Made by a program: the position numbers and the translations under genes. From contig NZ_CP034448.1 of NCBI RefSeq assembly GCF_003952465.1, forward strand, positions 3,201,001 through 3,265,000: a stretch of DNA of 64,000 nt. The letters run 5' to 3'. Shown one piece after another: positions 1 to 8,796 of this stretch. Every line of letters starts with the position of its first letter. Positions within the stretch are counted from its first letter, which is position 1. Below the pieces are notes generated by a model, which ran no database searches, had not been told where the DNA came from, and saw only the letters and a list, made by a program, of their open reading frames with translations. This DNA is from Mesorhizobium sp. M1B.F.Ca.ET.045.04.1.1 (lineage in GTDB: Bacteria; Pseudomonadota; Alphaproteobacteria; Rhizobiales; Rhizobiaceae).

Positions 1-281
1 GAGGCCTCGCGGGTTCTTTCCCGCAGCAATTTTCCACCGCCCGTGTGTCGCCACGCACCGGTCCATGACAACGAAAGGATCAGCTTGGGGGCGCGGCGCC
101 TGACGGCCGGATCGGCCGACCTTGCGGCGGAACAAAACATCTAATTGCGCGGTTCGGCCCGGGACACAGAGGCGGCACCACAAGTGTACATCATCGGCAG
201 CATCACGGTCTGGCCCTCGATTGGCTTGTTCGATCATCACTTGCTGGCATGGTCGGGCGTGCGGCGGCCCCACACAATTCC

Positions 282-761
282 TCATCCCTCCTTAACCATC
301 GGCAGAACTGTCGACTGCTTGATCTGACCCAAAGCAAAGCTCGATTCGATCGAGGCCACCCCTTCGAGTCTCGTCAGTTTCTGCTTGAGAAAGGCCTCGT
401 AGGCAGGCAGGTCCTTCACCACGACACGAAGCAGATAGTCCCGCTGTCCGGTCATGAGGTAGCAATCGACGATCTCTGGCCATCGCCCCACCGCCGCTGC
501 AAACCGATCGAGTTCCTCCTCACGCTGGCGTTCGAGCTTGATCGACACGAACACGCTGATCGGCAAGCCAACCTTAGCCTGGTCAACCACCGCGACATAG
601 CCCTTGATGATCCCGGCAGTCTCCATGTTGCGGACGCGGCGCGCACAGGGCGAGGCTGACAGGCCGGCCCTAAGCCCGAGTTCTTCGGTCGTCAGCCGCG
701 CGTCTTCCTGGAGCGAGACGAGCAGTCTGCGGTCAATTTCGTCGATTTCCGATCTTGGCAC
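282..761 (-). CDS. Lrp/AsnC family transcriptional regulator
   Basis: A 159-residue protein of normal length for the Lrp/AsnC family. Residues 5-60 form the AsnC-type helix-turn-helix (IDRRLLVSLQEDARL, then ELGLRAGLSASPCARRV), and about 70-145 form the RAM effector-binding domain. The start is GTG at 761, preceded by AGGAG on the minus strand. It is divergent from the E1-like gene at 897, which it probably controls in response to an amino acid. In Pseudomonas putida the Lrp-type MdeR controls the E1 homologue MdeB, a comparable pairing. The family is clear; the effector is not known. Confidence 0.92.
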   Translation of the reverse strand: MPRSEIDEIDRRLLVSLQEDARLTTEELGLRAGLSASPCARRVRNMETAGIIKGYVAVVDQAKVGLPISVFVSIKLERQREEELDRFAAAVGRWPEIVDCYLMTGQRDYLLRVVVKDLPAYEAFLKQKLTRLEGVASIESSFALGQIKQSTVLPMVKEG

Positions 762-896
762 AGTTCACCACTCCTTGACTGTTTCTTCGCTCATGCAGCC
801 AATTTTACCCGCAACTGCGCTCAACAATAGCCACTTTCACTTTCGATACGCCTCTACATTTCTGGGCACAGGCTTACGATGGAGATGGAGGTATCG

Positions 897-3288
897 ATGA
901 ACAAGCCGTCGCATCTGCGGGAGATCGAAAAAAAGGTGCTTTGGCTGTCCACCTGGATGATCCATAACGCCAACCATCTGCGGTCGAGTGAGGACGGCCT
1001 GAAAATCGGCGGTCATCAGGCCTCGTCAGCCTCCCTGGCCACGATCATGACTGCACTGTACTTCGCGGTCCTCAGGCCCGCCGACCGCGTGGCGGTCAAG
1101 CCTCATGCCAGCCCGATCTTCCACGCCATCCAGTATATTCTTGGCAACCAAACACGCGAGCAGATCGAAGCTTTTCGGGCTTACGGCGGCGCGCAGTCCT
1201 ACCCCTCCCGCACCAAAGATGTCGACGACGTGGACTTCTCCACCGGGTCCGTCGGACTTGGCGTTGCGCACACGCTCTTTTCCTCACTTGTACAGGACTA
1301 CCTGCGAGCCAAGGAACTGGCAAAGGACCAGCCGGAGGGCCGCATGGTGGCGCTGATTGGCGACGCTGAGCTCGATGAAGGAAACATCTTCGAGGCGCTT
1401 CTGGAGGGCTGGAAGCACGGGCTGCGCAACACATGGTGGGTGGTCGACTACAATCGCCAGAGCCTCGATGCTGTGGTTCGCGAGGGACTGTGGGAGCGCT
1501 TCGAGACAATGTTTCGCAACTTCGGATGGGAAGTCGCCATCCTTCCTCAAATACGGCTCGCTGCTGCAGGAAGCCTTCACCGAGCCCGCCGGCGAGCGAC
1601 TGCGCGACTGGATCGATCGATGTCCCAACCAACTCTATTCGGCACTGACATTCCAAGGAGGCGCTACCTGGCGCAAGCGCCTGCTTGACGACCTAGGCGA
1701 TCAGGGACCTTTCTCGCGGCTCATCAACAACAGATCCGATGACGAATTGGCACAGCTGATGACCAACCTCGGCGGCCACGACCTGCCGAGCCTTCTCGAG
1801 GCCTTCGAGGCGGCTCGCCAGCATGACAGGCCGGTCTGCTTCATCGCCTATACAATCAAGGGCTTTGGGCTGCCGCTTGCGGGCCACAAGGACAACCATG
1901 CCGGCCTGATGACGCCAGCGCAGGTCGAAATCCTGCGTGAGAGAATGGCGGTGCGTGCGGGCCACGAGTGGGAGCCATTCGAAGGGCTGGGGCTGAGGGG
2001 AGGGGAGATCGAGGCTTTTCTCGAGACAGTCCCCTTCGTATCGAAGGGTCGGCGCCGCTACCGCGCGCCGACCGTGCCCGTGCCACCCCGGCTCGAGTTC
2101 ACCGCGCAGGGCTCCATGTCGACGCAACAGGGCTTTGGCCTCATCATGCACGGCATCGGCAAGCTCGACGATGACTTCGCAAAGCGCGTCGCCACCACAT
2201 CACCTGACGTGACCCTGTCCACGAACCTCGGTCCCTGGGTAAACCGCCGGGGGTTGTTTGCGCGCCAGGAAGTCGCGGACCTCTTCCGTAGCGAGCGCAT
2301 CCCTTCGACCTTCAACTGGGACTTCTCGCCCAAGGGACAACATCTCGAACTTGGCATCGCCGAGATGAATCTTTTCATCATGCTTTCTGCCCTTGGTCTC
2401 TCGCATTCGATATTCGGCGAACGCCTACTGCCGGTTGGGACACTCTATGACCCGTTTATCGAGCGCGGGCTCGATGCGTTGAACTACGCATGCTACCAGG
2501 ACGCACGCTTTATCCTTGCCGCGACGCCGTCGGGAGTAACGCTTGCCCCGGAGGGTGGCGCACATCAGTCGATAGCAACGCCGCTCATCGGCATGGCGCA
2601 AGATGGCCTGGCAAGCTTTGAGCCGGCCTTTGTCGACGAGCTGGCGATCATTATGCGCTTTGCCTTCGAGTACATTCAGCGTGACGGGGCCAAGGAGCCA
2701 GATGAAGTCAGCTGGTTAACCGATGCAGCCGGCGGAGCAGTCTACCTTCGGCTGTCGACGCGCACGATCGAGCAGCCGAGGCGCGACATCGACGACCGGC
2801 TGGCTGGGGACATCGTCAACGGCGCCTACTGGCTTCGTCCTCCTGGCCCGAACGCTCAGCTCGTCATTGCCTATACGGGAGCGCTCGCACCCGAGGCGAT
2901 CGAAGCGGTCGGGCTCATGGCAGAAGATCGTCGCGACGTCGGGCTGTTGGCCGTGACTTCGGCCGATCGCCTGCACGCGGGCTGGACTGCGGCGCAGCGA
3001 GGCCGTGAGCGAGGCCTAAGCCACGCTCGCAGCCACGTCGAACGGTTGCTGGCGGCCGTGCCAGGGACTTGCCCGCTGGTGACGCTGGTCGACGGCCATC
3101 CAGCAACGCTTTCGTGGCTCGGCGGTGTCCATGGCCACCGGACTCGAGCCTTGGGGGTCGAGCGCTTTGGGCAAACCGGCACCATTGCGGATCTCTACCG
3201 ACACTACGGCATCGACGCTCAAGGGATCATAGCGGCAGCGCAGGTGATAAGCGTTGGCAAACCAATCCGATATTTGCAGGCGCACTGA
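897..3288 (+). pseudogene. Pyruvate dehydrogenase E1 / transketolase-like protein, frameshifted
   Basis: A homodimeric-type E1 (AceE-like) thiamine-diphosphate enzyme of about 800 residues, somewhat shorter than AceE (about 890). Start ATG 897 follows GGAGG at 887-891. The N-terminal part shows the ThDP-binding region (GRMVALIGDAELDEGNIFEA), and the second frame continues through the pyrimidine and C-terminal domains. The reading frame breaks near 1545-1546: removing one C from the CC there restores VAILLKYGSLLQEAF. As written, the first frame stops at 1688 and the second runs to 3288. Known E1 enzymes decarboxylate 2-oxo acids; an Lrp neighbour suggests a 2-oxo acid from amino-acid breakdown. 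It could be a true pseudogene or a sequencing error, because the rest of the frame is undamaged. Confidence 0.85.
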
Positions 3289-3495
3289 TTGTTGCGGGCG
3301 CTCGCCGATGAAGGCCGGCCGGTTGGCGGTCTTCATCGGCCCGCGCTTGGATGGCGGACTGAACGAGCTCGAAGCGCGTGGCGACTGGTCACGAGCGAAA
3401 GGGTTGGCGGCAAGGCAGGATTTGCGGCCTAATGCATGTCGCCGAGAAGTGTGCAGCGGTTCTGGGACAACGACATGCATCAAAACAAAAGCTTA

Positions 3496-3525
3496 AAAGC
3501 GCGTCGCTTCAGCGCGACGCGCTTT
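3496..3525 (-). terminator. Strong rho-independent terminator hairpin
   Basis: Perfect 12-bp inverted repeat AAAGCGCGTCGC (3496-3507) and GCGACGCGCTTT (3514-3525) with the six-base loop TTCAGC. On the minus strand it is followed by a T-rich tract (AAGCTTTTGTTTTG). It starts at the stop codon (3524-3526) of the response regulator gene, so the right arm includes the stop. It may also stop readthrough from the E1-like gene on the other strand. Confidence 0.85.
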
Positions 3526-4264
3526 AGCTTCTTGCGAGTGATTGGTCTTCCAGGGCGTAGCCACCAAGTCGAACAGTGCGGATCACGTCAGCGTGCAGGA
3601 ACTGCCTGAAGCATCGTCGCAGTCGGCTGATATGAACGTCCACCGTTCGCGGCCCGACAAAGACGTTGCGCGGCCAGGCGATTTTGATCAGCTCTTCGCG
3701 GCTGATCACTTTTTCCGGATTCTCGAGCATGTAGCGCAGGAGTTTGAATTCGATCGGCCCGAGAAGAATTTCCTCGCCCTTGCATCGCACGTGATGGGTA
3801 TCGATCTGCATTTCAATTCCGCCGTAGCTGAGTGACAGACCGGCCTCGGAGCGAACCGGATTTCCCAACCGTGAGCGTAGGTAGATCAGCAGTTTCGCCG
3901 GCGCCGTTGGCCTTACGAAACACTCGTCGATCCCTGCCTTCAGCAGACCGATGTGCTGGTTTTGCGCGTCGGGTGCTATGAGCGCGATGACCGGCAGGCT
4001 CTCGGTCCGCGGATCCTGCCTCAGCCGTCCGCAGGTGACCGCCATCTGGTTGGCGGCACGGCAATCCAAAATCCATGCCTGGACGGTGGTCGCCTCTGCC
4101 AGCTCAAGCGTTTCGTCATCGGTGCTGGCCAGTGTGCTGGAGAAGCCGTCCACCTCCAGAATATGGCTCAGCATAAGGTAAAATTCGACGTCCTGGGAGC
4201 ATATTGCAACAAGAGGCTTCAACGCCGCTGTCGTGGCCTCGCTGGGTAATATCGCACAATTCAT
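3524..4264 (-). CDS. Atypical OmpR/PhoB-type response regulator
   Basis: About 246 residues from the ATG at 4264, which has GAGG five bases upstream; an ATG at 4342 would add 26 residues without family-like sequence. The N-terminal half is a receiver-like domain with a candidate phospho-aspartate in AWILDCRAAN. The usual acidic pair, the Thr/Ser (LPVIALIAPD) and the Lys (ECFVRPTAP) are changed, so phosphorylation-independent control is possible. The C-terminal half is a PhoB-type winged helix (GPIEFKLLRYMLENPEKV, then VDVHISRLRRCF). No histidine kinase gene is adjacent. The DNA-binding family is certain, the signal unknown. Confidence 0.85.
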   Translation of the reverse strand: MNCAILPSEATTAALKPLVAICSQDVEFYLMLSHILEVDGFSSTLASTDDETLELAEATTVQAWILDCRAANQMAVTCGRLRQDPRTESLPVIALIAPDAQNQHIGLLKAGIDECFVRPTAPAKLLIYLRSRLGNPVRSEAGLSLSYGGIEMQIDTHHVRCKGEEILLGPIEFKLLRYMLENPEKVISREELIKIAWPRNVFVGPRTVDVHISRLRRCFRQFLHADVIRTVRLGGYALEDQSLARS

Positions 4265-4402
4265 AATCCTCGCCCGTTTGCTGTTCTCGCCGCTTGCCCG
4301 CCGCCGCTGGAAAAACGCCTCTGAACAAACATTGTCCGACAATGCAAGAAAGTGTCAGGTTAAATTACGAACGCCAAAGCTTACAAAATGCCACGGTCCC
4401 GG

Positions 4403-5572
4403 CTAGTTTATCACCGGGATTTGCTCTGGAGACAGATCACTCAAGAATTCGATTCCCTTGTCACCGACATAAATTACCTCTTCAAACTGAAAGACCGCCC
4501 CGTCTTTCTCCAACTTGGGCTCGAGATGGAGTATCATTCCGGATGTTATGACCTCGGGATTGTCTTTTGAAATAGACGGCGGCTCCGTCACGTCCAGGCC
4601 ACCGCCATGTCCGATGCGCGAGACAAGTCCATATGCCGGTGGCAGGCCTGCATCGCGCCAGAGCCGCTCGAAATCCCCGAACAGGTCCCCGCACGTCATT
4701 CCAGCCTTCACGCCTTCGGCTAGCGCGATCGTCAGCGCGCGGGTGTTTGTGTAGGCTTCGATCTCCCAGGACTCGGGCTCGCCGCCACGGGCGATCCGGT
4801 TTCTGTCCGCCGGGTATCCGCCATAGGTGGACCGAAAATCCGTCCAGGCATATTCGCCAACTTCCAGCGGCCGCATCGCGGGCGGCCGCGCGTAATTGAA
4901 CTGTCCTCGACAAAACGTCATGGCGATGGGGTCGGCACGCTCAGCGCCGTATTCGAATATCCGGGACTGGATCCGGCGGCAGAGCTCGACCTCGGTGATG
5001 CCAAGCCTGGCATCAGCGACAGCGTCGTCGAACGCGGCGTTGACGATCGCAAACGAGACGCGTTTCAGCTCCGCCTCGAAAGGCGATTTGATCATACGGG
5101 TGCGCCACAGCAGATTGGTCGCGGGGCCGAGCTGTGATTGCCCGCCACGGGAGCGTATGCCGTCTACGAGCTCCAGGGAGCCGCGGCCATGCATATCCTG
5201 GCCGTAGTCGATTGCCGTCTTTGCCTTCGCGGCCGGGTCGCGGAGCCAAAGCAGTTGAACGATCGCGCGTGCCCCCTCAGCCAGGTAGCCGTCGTAGTAG
5301 GAAATGGAAAAATCGCGCGATCGCGATTCGAGATTGCGCGATTCGATCCGGTTGGCGACGGCTGTGATGTCTTTGTGGTCTATGAGCAAGAACAGCGGCC
5401 GAGAGTGATACCCCCAGGACAACGTGCGATAGTCGGTGAAATATTCGACATTCTTCTGATCGGTAAGAACCAGGAATTGCGCATCTTGCGCACTCATTTC
5501 ACGCCGGACGGCGGCGAGGCGCCGGCAGAGTTCGTCCTGGGGGACGTCCGGTGACGGCGGGGCTGGAAGCAT
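4403..5572 (-). CDS. M24-family metallohydrolase (creatinase/prolidase fold)
   Basis: A 389-residue protein with an N-terminal creatinase-like domain (about 10-155) and a pita-bread catalytic domain (165-380). All five metal ligands of the M24 family can be placed: D245 (WTDFRSTY), D256 (PADRNR), H322 (RIGHGGG), E351 (LHLEPKL) and E364 or E365 (QFEEVI). The same family includes Xaa-Pro peptidases, creatinase, ectoine hydrolase (DoeA/EutD) and the DMSP lyase DddP. The neighbours here, an Ehu-type importer and a DoeB-like deacylase, suggest that it opens a ring or hydrolyses an amide of the imported solute. Its sequence is not obviously DoeA itself, so the substrate is inference. Confidence 0.85.
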   Translation of the reverse strand: MLPAPPSPDVPQDELCRRLAAVRREMSAQDAQFLVLTDQKNVEYFTDYRTLSWGYHSRPLFLLIDHKDITAVANRIESRNLESRSRDFSISYYDGYLAEGARAIVQLLWLRDPAAKAKTAIDYGQDMHGRGSLELVDGIRSRGGQSQLGPATNLLWRTRMIKSPFEAELKRVSFAIVNAAFDDAVADARLGITEVELCRRIQSRIFEYGAERADPIAMTFCRGQFNYARPPAMRPLEVGEYAWTDFRSTYGGYPADRNRIARGGEPESWEIEAYTNTRALTIALAEGVKAGMTCGDLFGDFERLWRDAGLPPAYGLVSRIGHGGGLDVTEPPSISKDNPEVITSGMILHLEPKLEKDGAVFQFEEVIYVGDKGIEFLSDLSPEQIPVIN

Positions 5573-5629
5573 GGTTCCTCCTGGATGGTCGCGGCGCTTG
5601 TTGCCGTTCCGCAGTGTTGGCGCGTCGGC

Positions 5630-6349
5630 CTAGCTCGCCTCGAGCTCAACCGTGCATGCCAACCTGTCAAAGGGAGATTCCGTTACACCGAAGATCGAAA
5701 ACGAGCTGTCGGCTGTGCTGAGGCGATAAAGGCGCCGCAACACTGGATAACCGTTGGGAATGGAAAAAATCTGCTGCGCCTGCTCGGACGCCGGCGCGGC
5801 GTCGATGAGGAGCTTTGTCTTGGTAAATTGCGTTCCGCGCTCACGCAGTGCGTCACCGATGAATTTGTCCCCGAAATCATTGATGACCTCGTCATCGATC
5901 GAGCGGGGCAAGTAGGAGGTGTCATACATGACCGCAATGTCGTCGGCCGAAATAACCTTGCGCACACAAAGCATGAAACCAGCTGGGGGATCGAGCACCT
6001 CGAACGCGGGATCGGCAATCTTCTCCTGGGTGAACGACTGGAGCCGGATCGAGGGTTTTAGACCAAGACGCAACGCGTCCGCGTGCGAGGTCAAGGAATA
6101 GTCGAGATCACGAATGAACCGCCGCTGCTCGCGAACGAATGTACCGAGCCCCGGCACCGAGCGTAGAACGCCAGCCGGCTGCAGGTCGCGCAACGCGCGC
6201 TTTATGGTGATTGAGCTTACACCAAACTCTTCGGCCAAAGCGGCAGCGGAGGGCAAAGCTTGGCCGGCTGCGTACTCCCCCGTGTTCACTCTGCGCATGA
6301 TTTCCTGCCTCACTGTCTCGTGAAGTGCATTCGCGCTTTGTCCAACCAT
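5630..6349 (-). CDS. GntR/HutC family transcriptional regulator
   Basis: About 239 residues from ATG 6349; a TTG at 6361 is an alternative. An N-terminal GntR winged helix (LPSAAALAEEFGVSSITIKR) is followed by a UTRA effector domain ending near the C-terminus. HutC-type members usually repress the catabolic operon beside them and are released by the substrate or an intermediate. It lies between the M24 gene (same strand) and the divergent importer operon. Two copies of a 20-bp motif lie in the shared promoter region (6365-6384 and 6465-6484) and are the natural candidate operators. Confidence 0.9.
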   Translation of the reverse strand: MVGQSANALHETVRQEIMRRVNTGEYAAGQALPSAAALAEEFGVSSITIKRALRDLQPAGVLRSVPGLGTFVREQRRFIRDLDYSLTSHADALRLGLKPSIRLQSFTQEKIADPAFEVLDPPAGFMLCVRKVISADDIAVMYDTSYLPRSIDDEVINDFGDKFIGDALRERGTQFTKTKLLIDAAPASEQAQQIFSIPNGYPVLRRLYRLSTADSSFSIFGVTESPFDRLACTVELEAS

Positions 6350-6364
6350 TGACCCGCTCAACTT

Positions 6365-6384
6365 CTGGTATACTAGGGATACCT
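6365..6384 (+). promoter_or_regulatory. Putative GntR operator, copy 1
   Basis: Matches CTGnTATACTnGGnnTACCT and contains the inverted repeat GGTAT-N7-ATACC (6367-6383). It begins 16 bases upstream of the GntR ATG, so it would suit autorepression. The second copy lies exactly 100 bp downstream. Confidence 0.5.
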
Positions 6385-6455
6385 ACATGACCGAACCCGG
6401 ATTGTCCATCCCTGGGCCGCATTTCACAAAACCGGAATATGAACTTAACAAAAAT

Positions 6456-6485
6456 TTGACATACCTGTTATACTTGGTCTACCTT
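6456..6485 (+). promoter_or_regulatory. Importer operon promoter overlapping operator copy 2
   Basis: TTGACA at 6456-6461 could be a -35 box and TACCTT at 6480-6485 a weak -10 with an 18-bp spacer. Operator copy 2 (6465-6484, 16 of 20 bases identical to copy 1) covers the spacer and the -10, as expected for repression by occlusion. The binding-protein gene starts at 6521. Confidence 0.45.
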
Positions 6486-6520
6486 ATAGGCCACGACAAA
6501 CGTCACAGGAGGAGAAATCG

Positions 6521-7387
6521 ATGCGGAGCAGAGCGCGCGTTTGTAGCCGAACAGCGGTTCTGGCGTTCGTGGCGGTTTTGACAGTCGCAGCGGCCGGCCG
6601 CGCCGAAACCACGCGAGAACGGGTCCTGCGAGAAGGCACTATCGTGATCGGAATTTCGAATGGCGCCCCATGGGGCTTTCGCGGCAAGGATGGCGAGCCA
6701 ATCGGCTTTCACCCGGATCTCGTCAGGGCCGCTTTCGCCCGATTGGGGGTATCAAAGGTCAACATGGTAATTGCGGAATTCGGCGCCTTGATACCAGCGC
6801 TAAACGCCAACCGCTTCGACGCGATCGCTGCCGGTCTTTATATCTCTCCAGAACGCTGCAAGCTCGTCGCGTTCAGCGACCCGGACCTCAAGCTCGCCGA
6901 TGCGGCGCTCGTGATGAAGGGAAATCCCAAGAAGGTGCATAGCTATGCCGACATAGCGGCGCGTGAGAACGTCAGGTTCGGCGTCGGCCGAGGCAGCACC
7001 ACCGCAAAGAACGCCTCCGCCGCCGGAGTTCCACAGGATCGCACGCAGCTGTTTCCCGACATCCAGTCGAACGTGTCGGCATTGCTCTCAGGCAGGATCG
7101 ATGTGGCGGCATTCTCAGCGCCGACGGTGGCCCGTATCCTCTCCGACGCGAACATCAGCGGCCTGGAGCGCGTGACGCCCTTTCAGGGTGCTGGCGGGCA
7201 AGATCGTTTCGGCTACTCAGCGATCGCATTCCGCACGGACGACAGCGACCTTCGTGATTTGTACAATGCACAGCTTCGGGCGCTAAAGTCGGACGGCACC
7301 GTGGCCAAGATCATGGCGAAGTACGGGTTCAGCGACGAAGAAACAGCACCAGACCTCAAAAGCGATCAGCTCTGCAACGGCAACTGA
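6521..7387 (+). CDS. Ectoine-type ABC transporter substrate-binding protein (EhuB-like)
   Basis: A 288-residue family 3 periplasmic binding protein. Residues 1-28 are a signal peptide ending GRA, so the mature protein starts about ETTRERVL. Stretches such as SNGAPWGF, FDAIAAGLYISPERCK and the C-terminal LKSDQLC resemble EhuB of Sinorhizobium meliloti, which binds ectoine and hydroxyectoine. A strong ribosome site (AGGAGG) precedes ATG 6521. It is the first gene of an operon with two permeases, an ATPase and two enzymes. The exact ligand is not shown by sequence, because the catabolic genes differ from the standard eut set. Confidence 0.88.
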   Translation: MRSRARVCSRTAVLAFVAVLTVAAAGRAETTRERVLREGTIVIGISNGAPWGFRGKDGEPIGFHPDLVRAAFARLGVSKVNMVIAEFGALIPALNANRFDAIAAGLYISPERCKLVAFSDPDLKLADAALVMKGNPKKVHSYADIAARENVRFGVGRGSTTAKNASAAGVPQDRTQLFPDIQSNVSALLSGRIDVAAFSAPTVARILSDANISGLERVTPFQGAGGQDRFGYSAIAFRTDDSDLRDLYNAQLRALKSDGTVAKIMAKYGFSDEETAPDLKSDQLCNGN

Positions 7388-7446
7388 TTCCTCGTCGCCG
7401 CGCGCAGGCCAGAACTGTTCATGGGACGACCGGTGGTCAAACGGTC

Positions 7447-8130
7447 GTGCGACCTTTTGGGCTTCAGAACGTGACATTCCTTGACATCTTTCTTGGCATT
7501 CTTGGCGGGCTCAAGGTTACCGCCATGGTGACGGCATTCGGGCTTTTGTTTGCAGTGCCGTTCGCTTTGGCATTCGGCGTCGCGCAGTATTTGACCAAGG
7601 GCGCTGCGCATTTCGCCATAACCTTGATCATTGAGTTCTGGCGCAGCTCGGCCGTGATCATTCTGCTTTTCGTCTTCTATTACGCATTGCCGGGCTTCGG
7701 CATCCATCTGCCGGCAACGACGGTGGGCGCCATGGTTCTGGGGCTCAATGCGGGAGGGTACGGCAGCCAAGCGGTGAGGGGTGGCTTGGAGGCGCTCGAC
7801 AAAGGCCAAAGGGAGGCCGCGTCGGCCCTCGGTCTGGCGCGTCACCACACCCTGCTGCTGATCGAGCTCCCGCAGGCGCTGATGGCCATGGCACCGACTT
7901 TTGTCAACCAACTCATTCAGCTGATCAAAGGCACGGCCCTTGTTTCGCTGATCACCCTGTCGGACATGACATTCCAGGCCAAGGAGCTGGCCGAGGTCGA
8001 ATACAATCCCCTCGGGATCTACACGGCGCTTCTGCTTGCCTATTTCGTGGTCTGCTACCCGATCACGATATTCGGCCGCTGGCTGCAGTTGCGGACGGGC
8101 GCGGCAAGGAGCCTGTCCGGTGAATTTTGA
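7447..8130 (+). CDS. Amino-acid-type ABC permease (EhuC-like)
   Basis: A 227-residue inner-membrane permease of the HisM/GlnP family. It has an N-terminal hydrophobic segment (ILGGLKVTAMVTAFGLLF) and the permease signature around GQREAASALGLARHHTLLLI, which docks on the ATPase. The start is GTG 7447; the upstream ATG at 7421 is out of frame. It overlaps the next permease by 11 bases, implying translational coupling. It should form a heterodimer with that protein in the importer. Confidence 0.88.
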   Translation: MRPFGLQNVTFLDIFLGILGGLKVTAMVTAFGLLFAVPFALAFGVAQYLTKGAAHFAITLIIEFWRSSAVIILLFVFYYALPGFGIHLPATTVGAMVLGLNAGGYGSQAVRGGLEALDKGQREAASALGLARHHTLLLIELPQALMAMAPTFVNQLIQLIKGTALVSLITLSDMTFQAKELAEVEYNPLGIYTALLLAYFVVCYPITIFGRWLQLRTGAARSLSGEF

Positions 8131-8779
8131 TCCTGTCTTTGCCCTCTCGACCGTCCCGACAATTGCCGGCGTGATCGGAACGACCGTCGAAGTGACGGTG
8201 CTCAGCTGCATCGGCGCCTGCGCTCTCGGCTTCGTCTTCGAGATCGCGCGACGCTTGGGATCGGTGCCAGGATATGCGTTGCGCTTCGTGATCGATTTCA
8301 TCCGCTCCACGCCGGCGCTGGCCTGGCTCTACTTCCTCTATTTCGTGCTTCCCCACTTCAACGTCGTGCTGCCGGCGATGCTCGTTGGCGTGCTTGGCCT
8401 CAGCATTTACTTCAGCGGCTATCTCGCCGAGGTGTTCAAGGCAGGAATCGATGCAATTCCAAGGGGTCAGTCGGAGGCCGCGAAGGCTCTGGGCCTCTCG
8501 CGCGCGGACACGATCGCCTTGGTGCTGGCCCCGCAGATGATCCGCAACATAGCTGCGCCAGCGGGCAACTACTTCATCTCCATCCTCAAGGCCACGCCTT
8601 ATCTCGCCACTATCGCGGTGCCAGAAATGCTCGGACGCGCATTCGACGTCGCGTCCGAGACCTACCGCTACGCCGAGCCGCTGGCTGTCGCTGGAATTAT
8701 CTTGCTGGCATTGGCGCTGGTGGCGGCAAAGCTGGTGCGACTGCTTGAGCGCAAGCTCGCCCAGCCTTCTCAACGTTAA
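8120..8779 (+). CDS. Amino-acid-type ABC permease (EhuD-like)
   Basis: A 219-residue permease of the same family as its upstream neighbour, with about five membrane segments and the coupling motif at AIPRGQSEAAKALGLSRAD. The chosen start is GTG 8120, because AGGAG lies about nine bases upstream; a longer frame to 8036 overlaps the preceding gene and is not needed. It probably pairs with the 7447 permease. The ATPase gene follows after 17 bases. Confidence 0.87.
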   Translation: MNFDPVFALSTVPTIAGVIGTTVEVTVLSCIGACALGFVFEIARRLGSVPGYALRFVIDFIRSTPALAWLYFLYFVLPHFNVVLPAMLVGVLGLSIYFSGYLAEVFKAGIDAIPRGQSEAAKALGLSRADTIALVLAPQMIRNIAAPAGNYFISILKATPYLATIAVPEMLGRAFDVASETYRYAEPLAVAGIILLALALVAAKLVRLLERKLAQPSQR

Positions 8780-8796
8780 ACGGAGAAAGCGAACCG

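Noticed and set aside
129..154. GGAAC-N17-GGTT, an EcfG-like promoter at the left edge
   Set aside because: No plus-strand gene follows; the next plus-strand gene (897) is far away behind a minus-strand gene, so it is probably chance.
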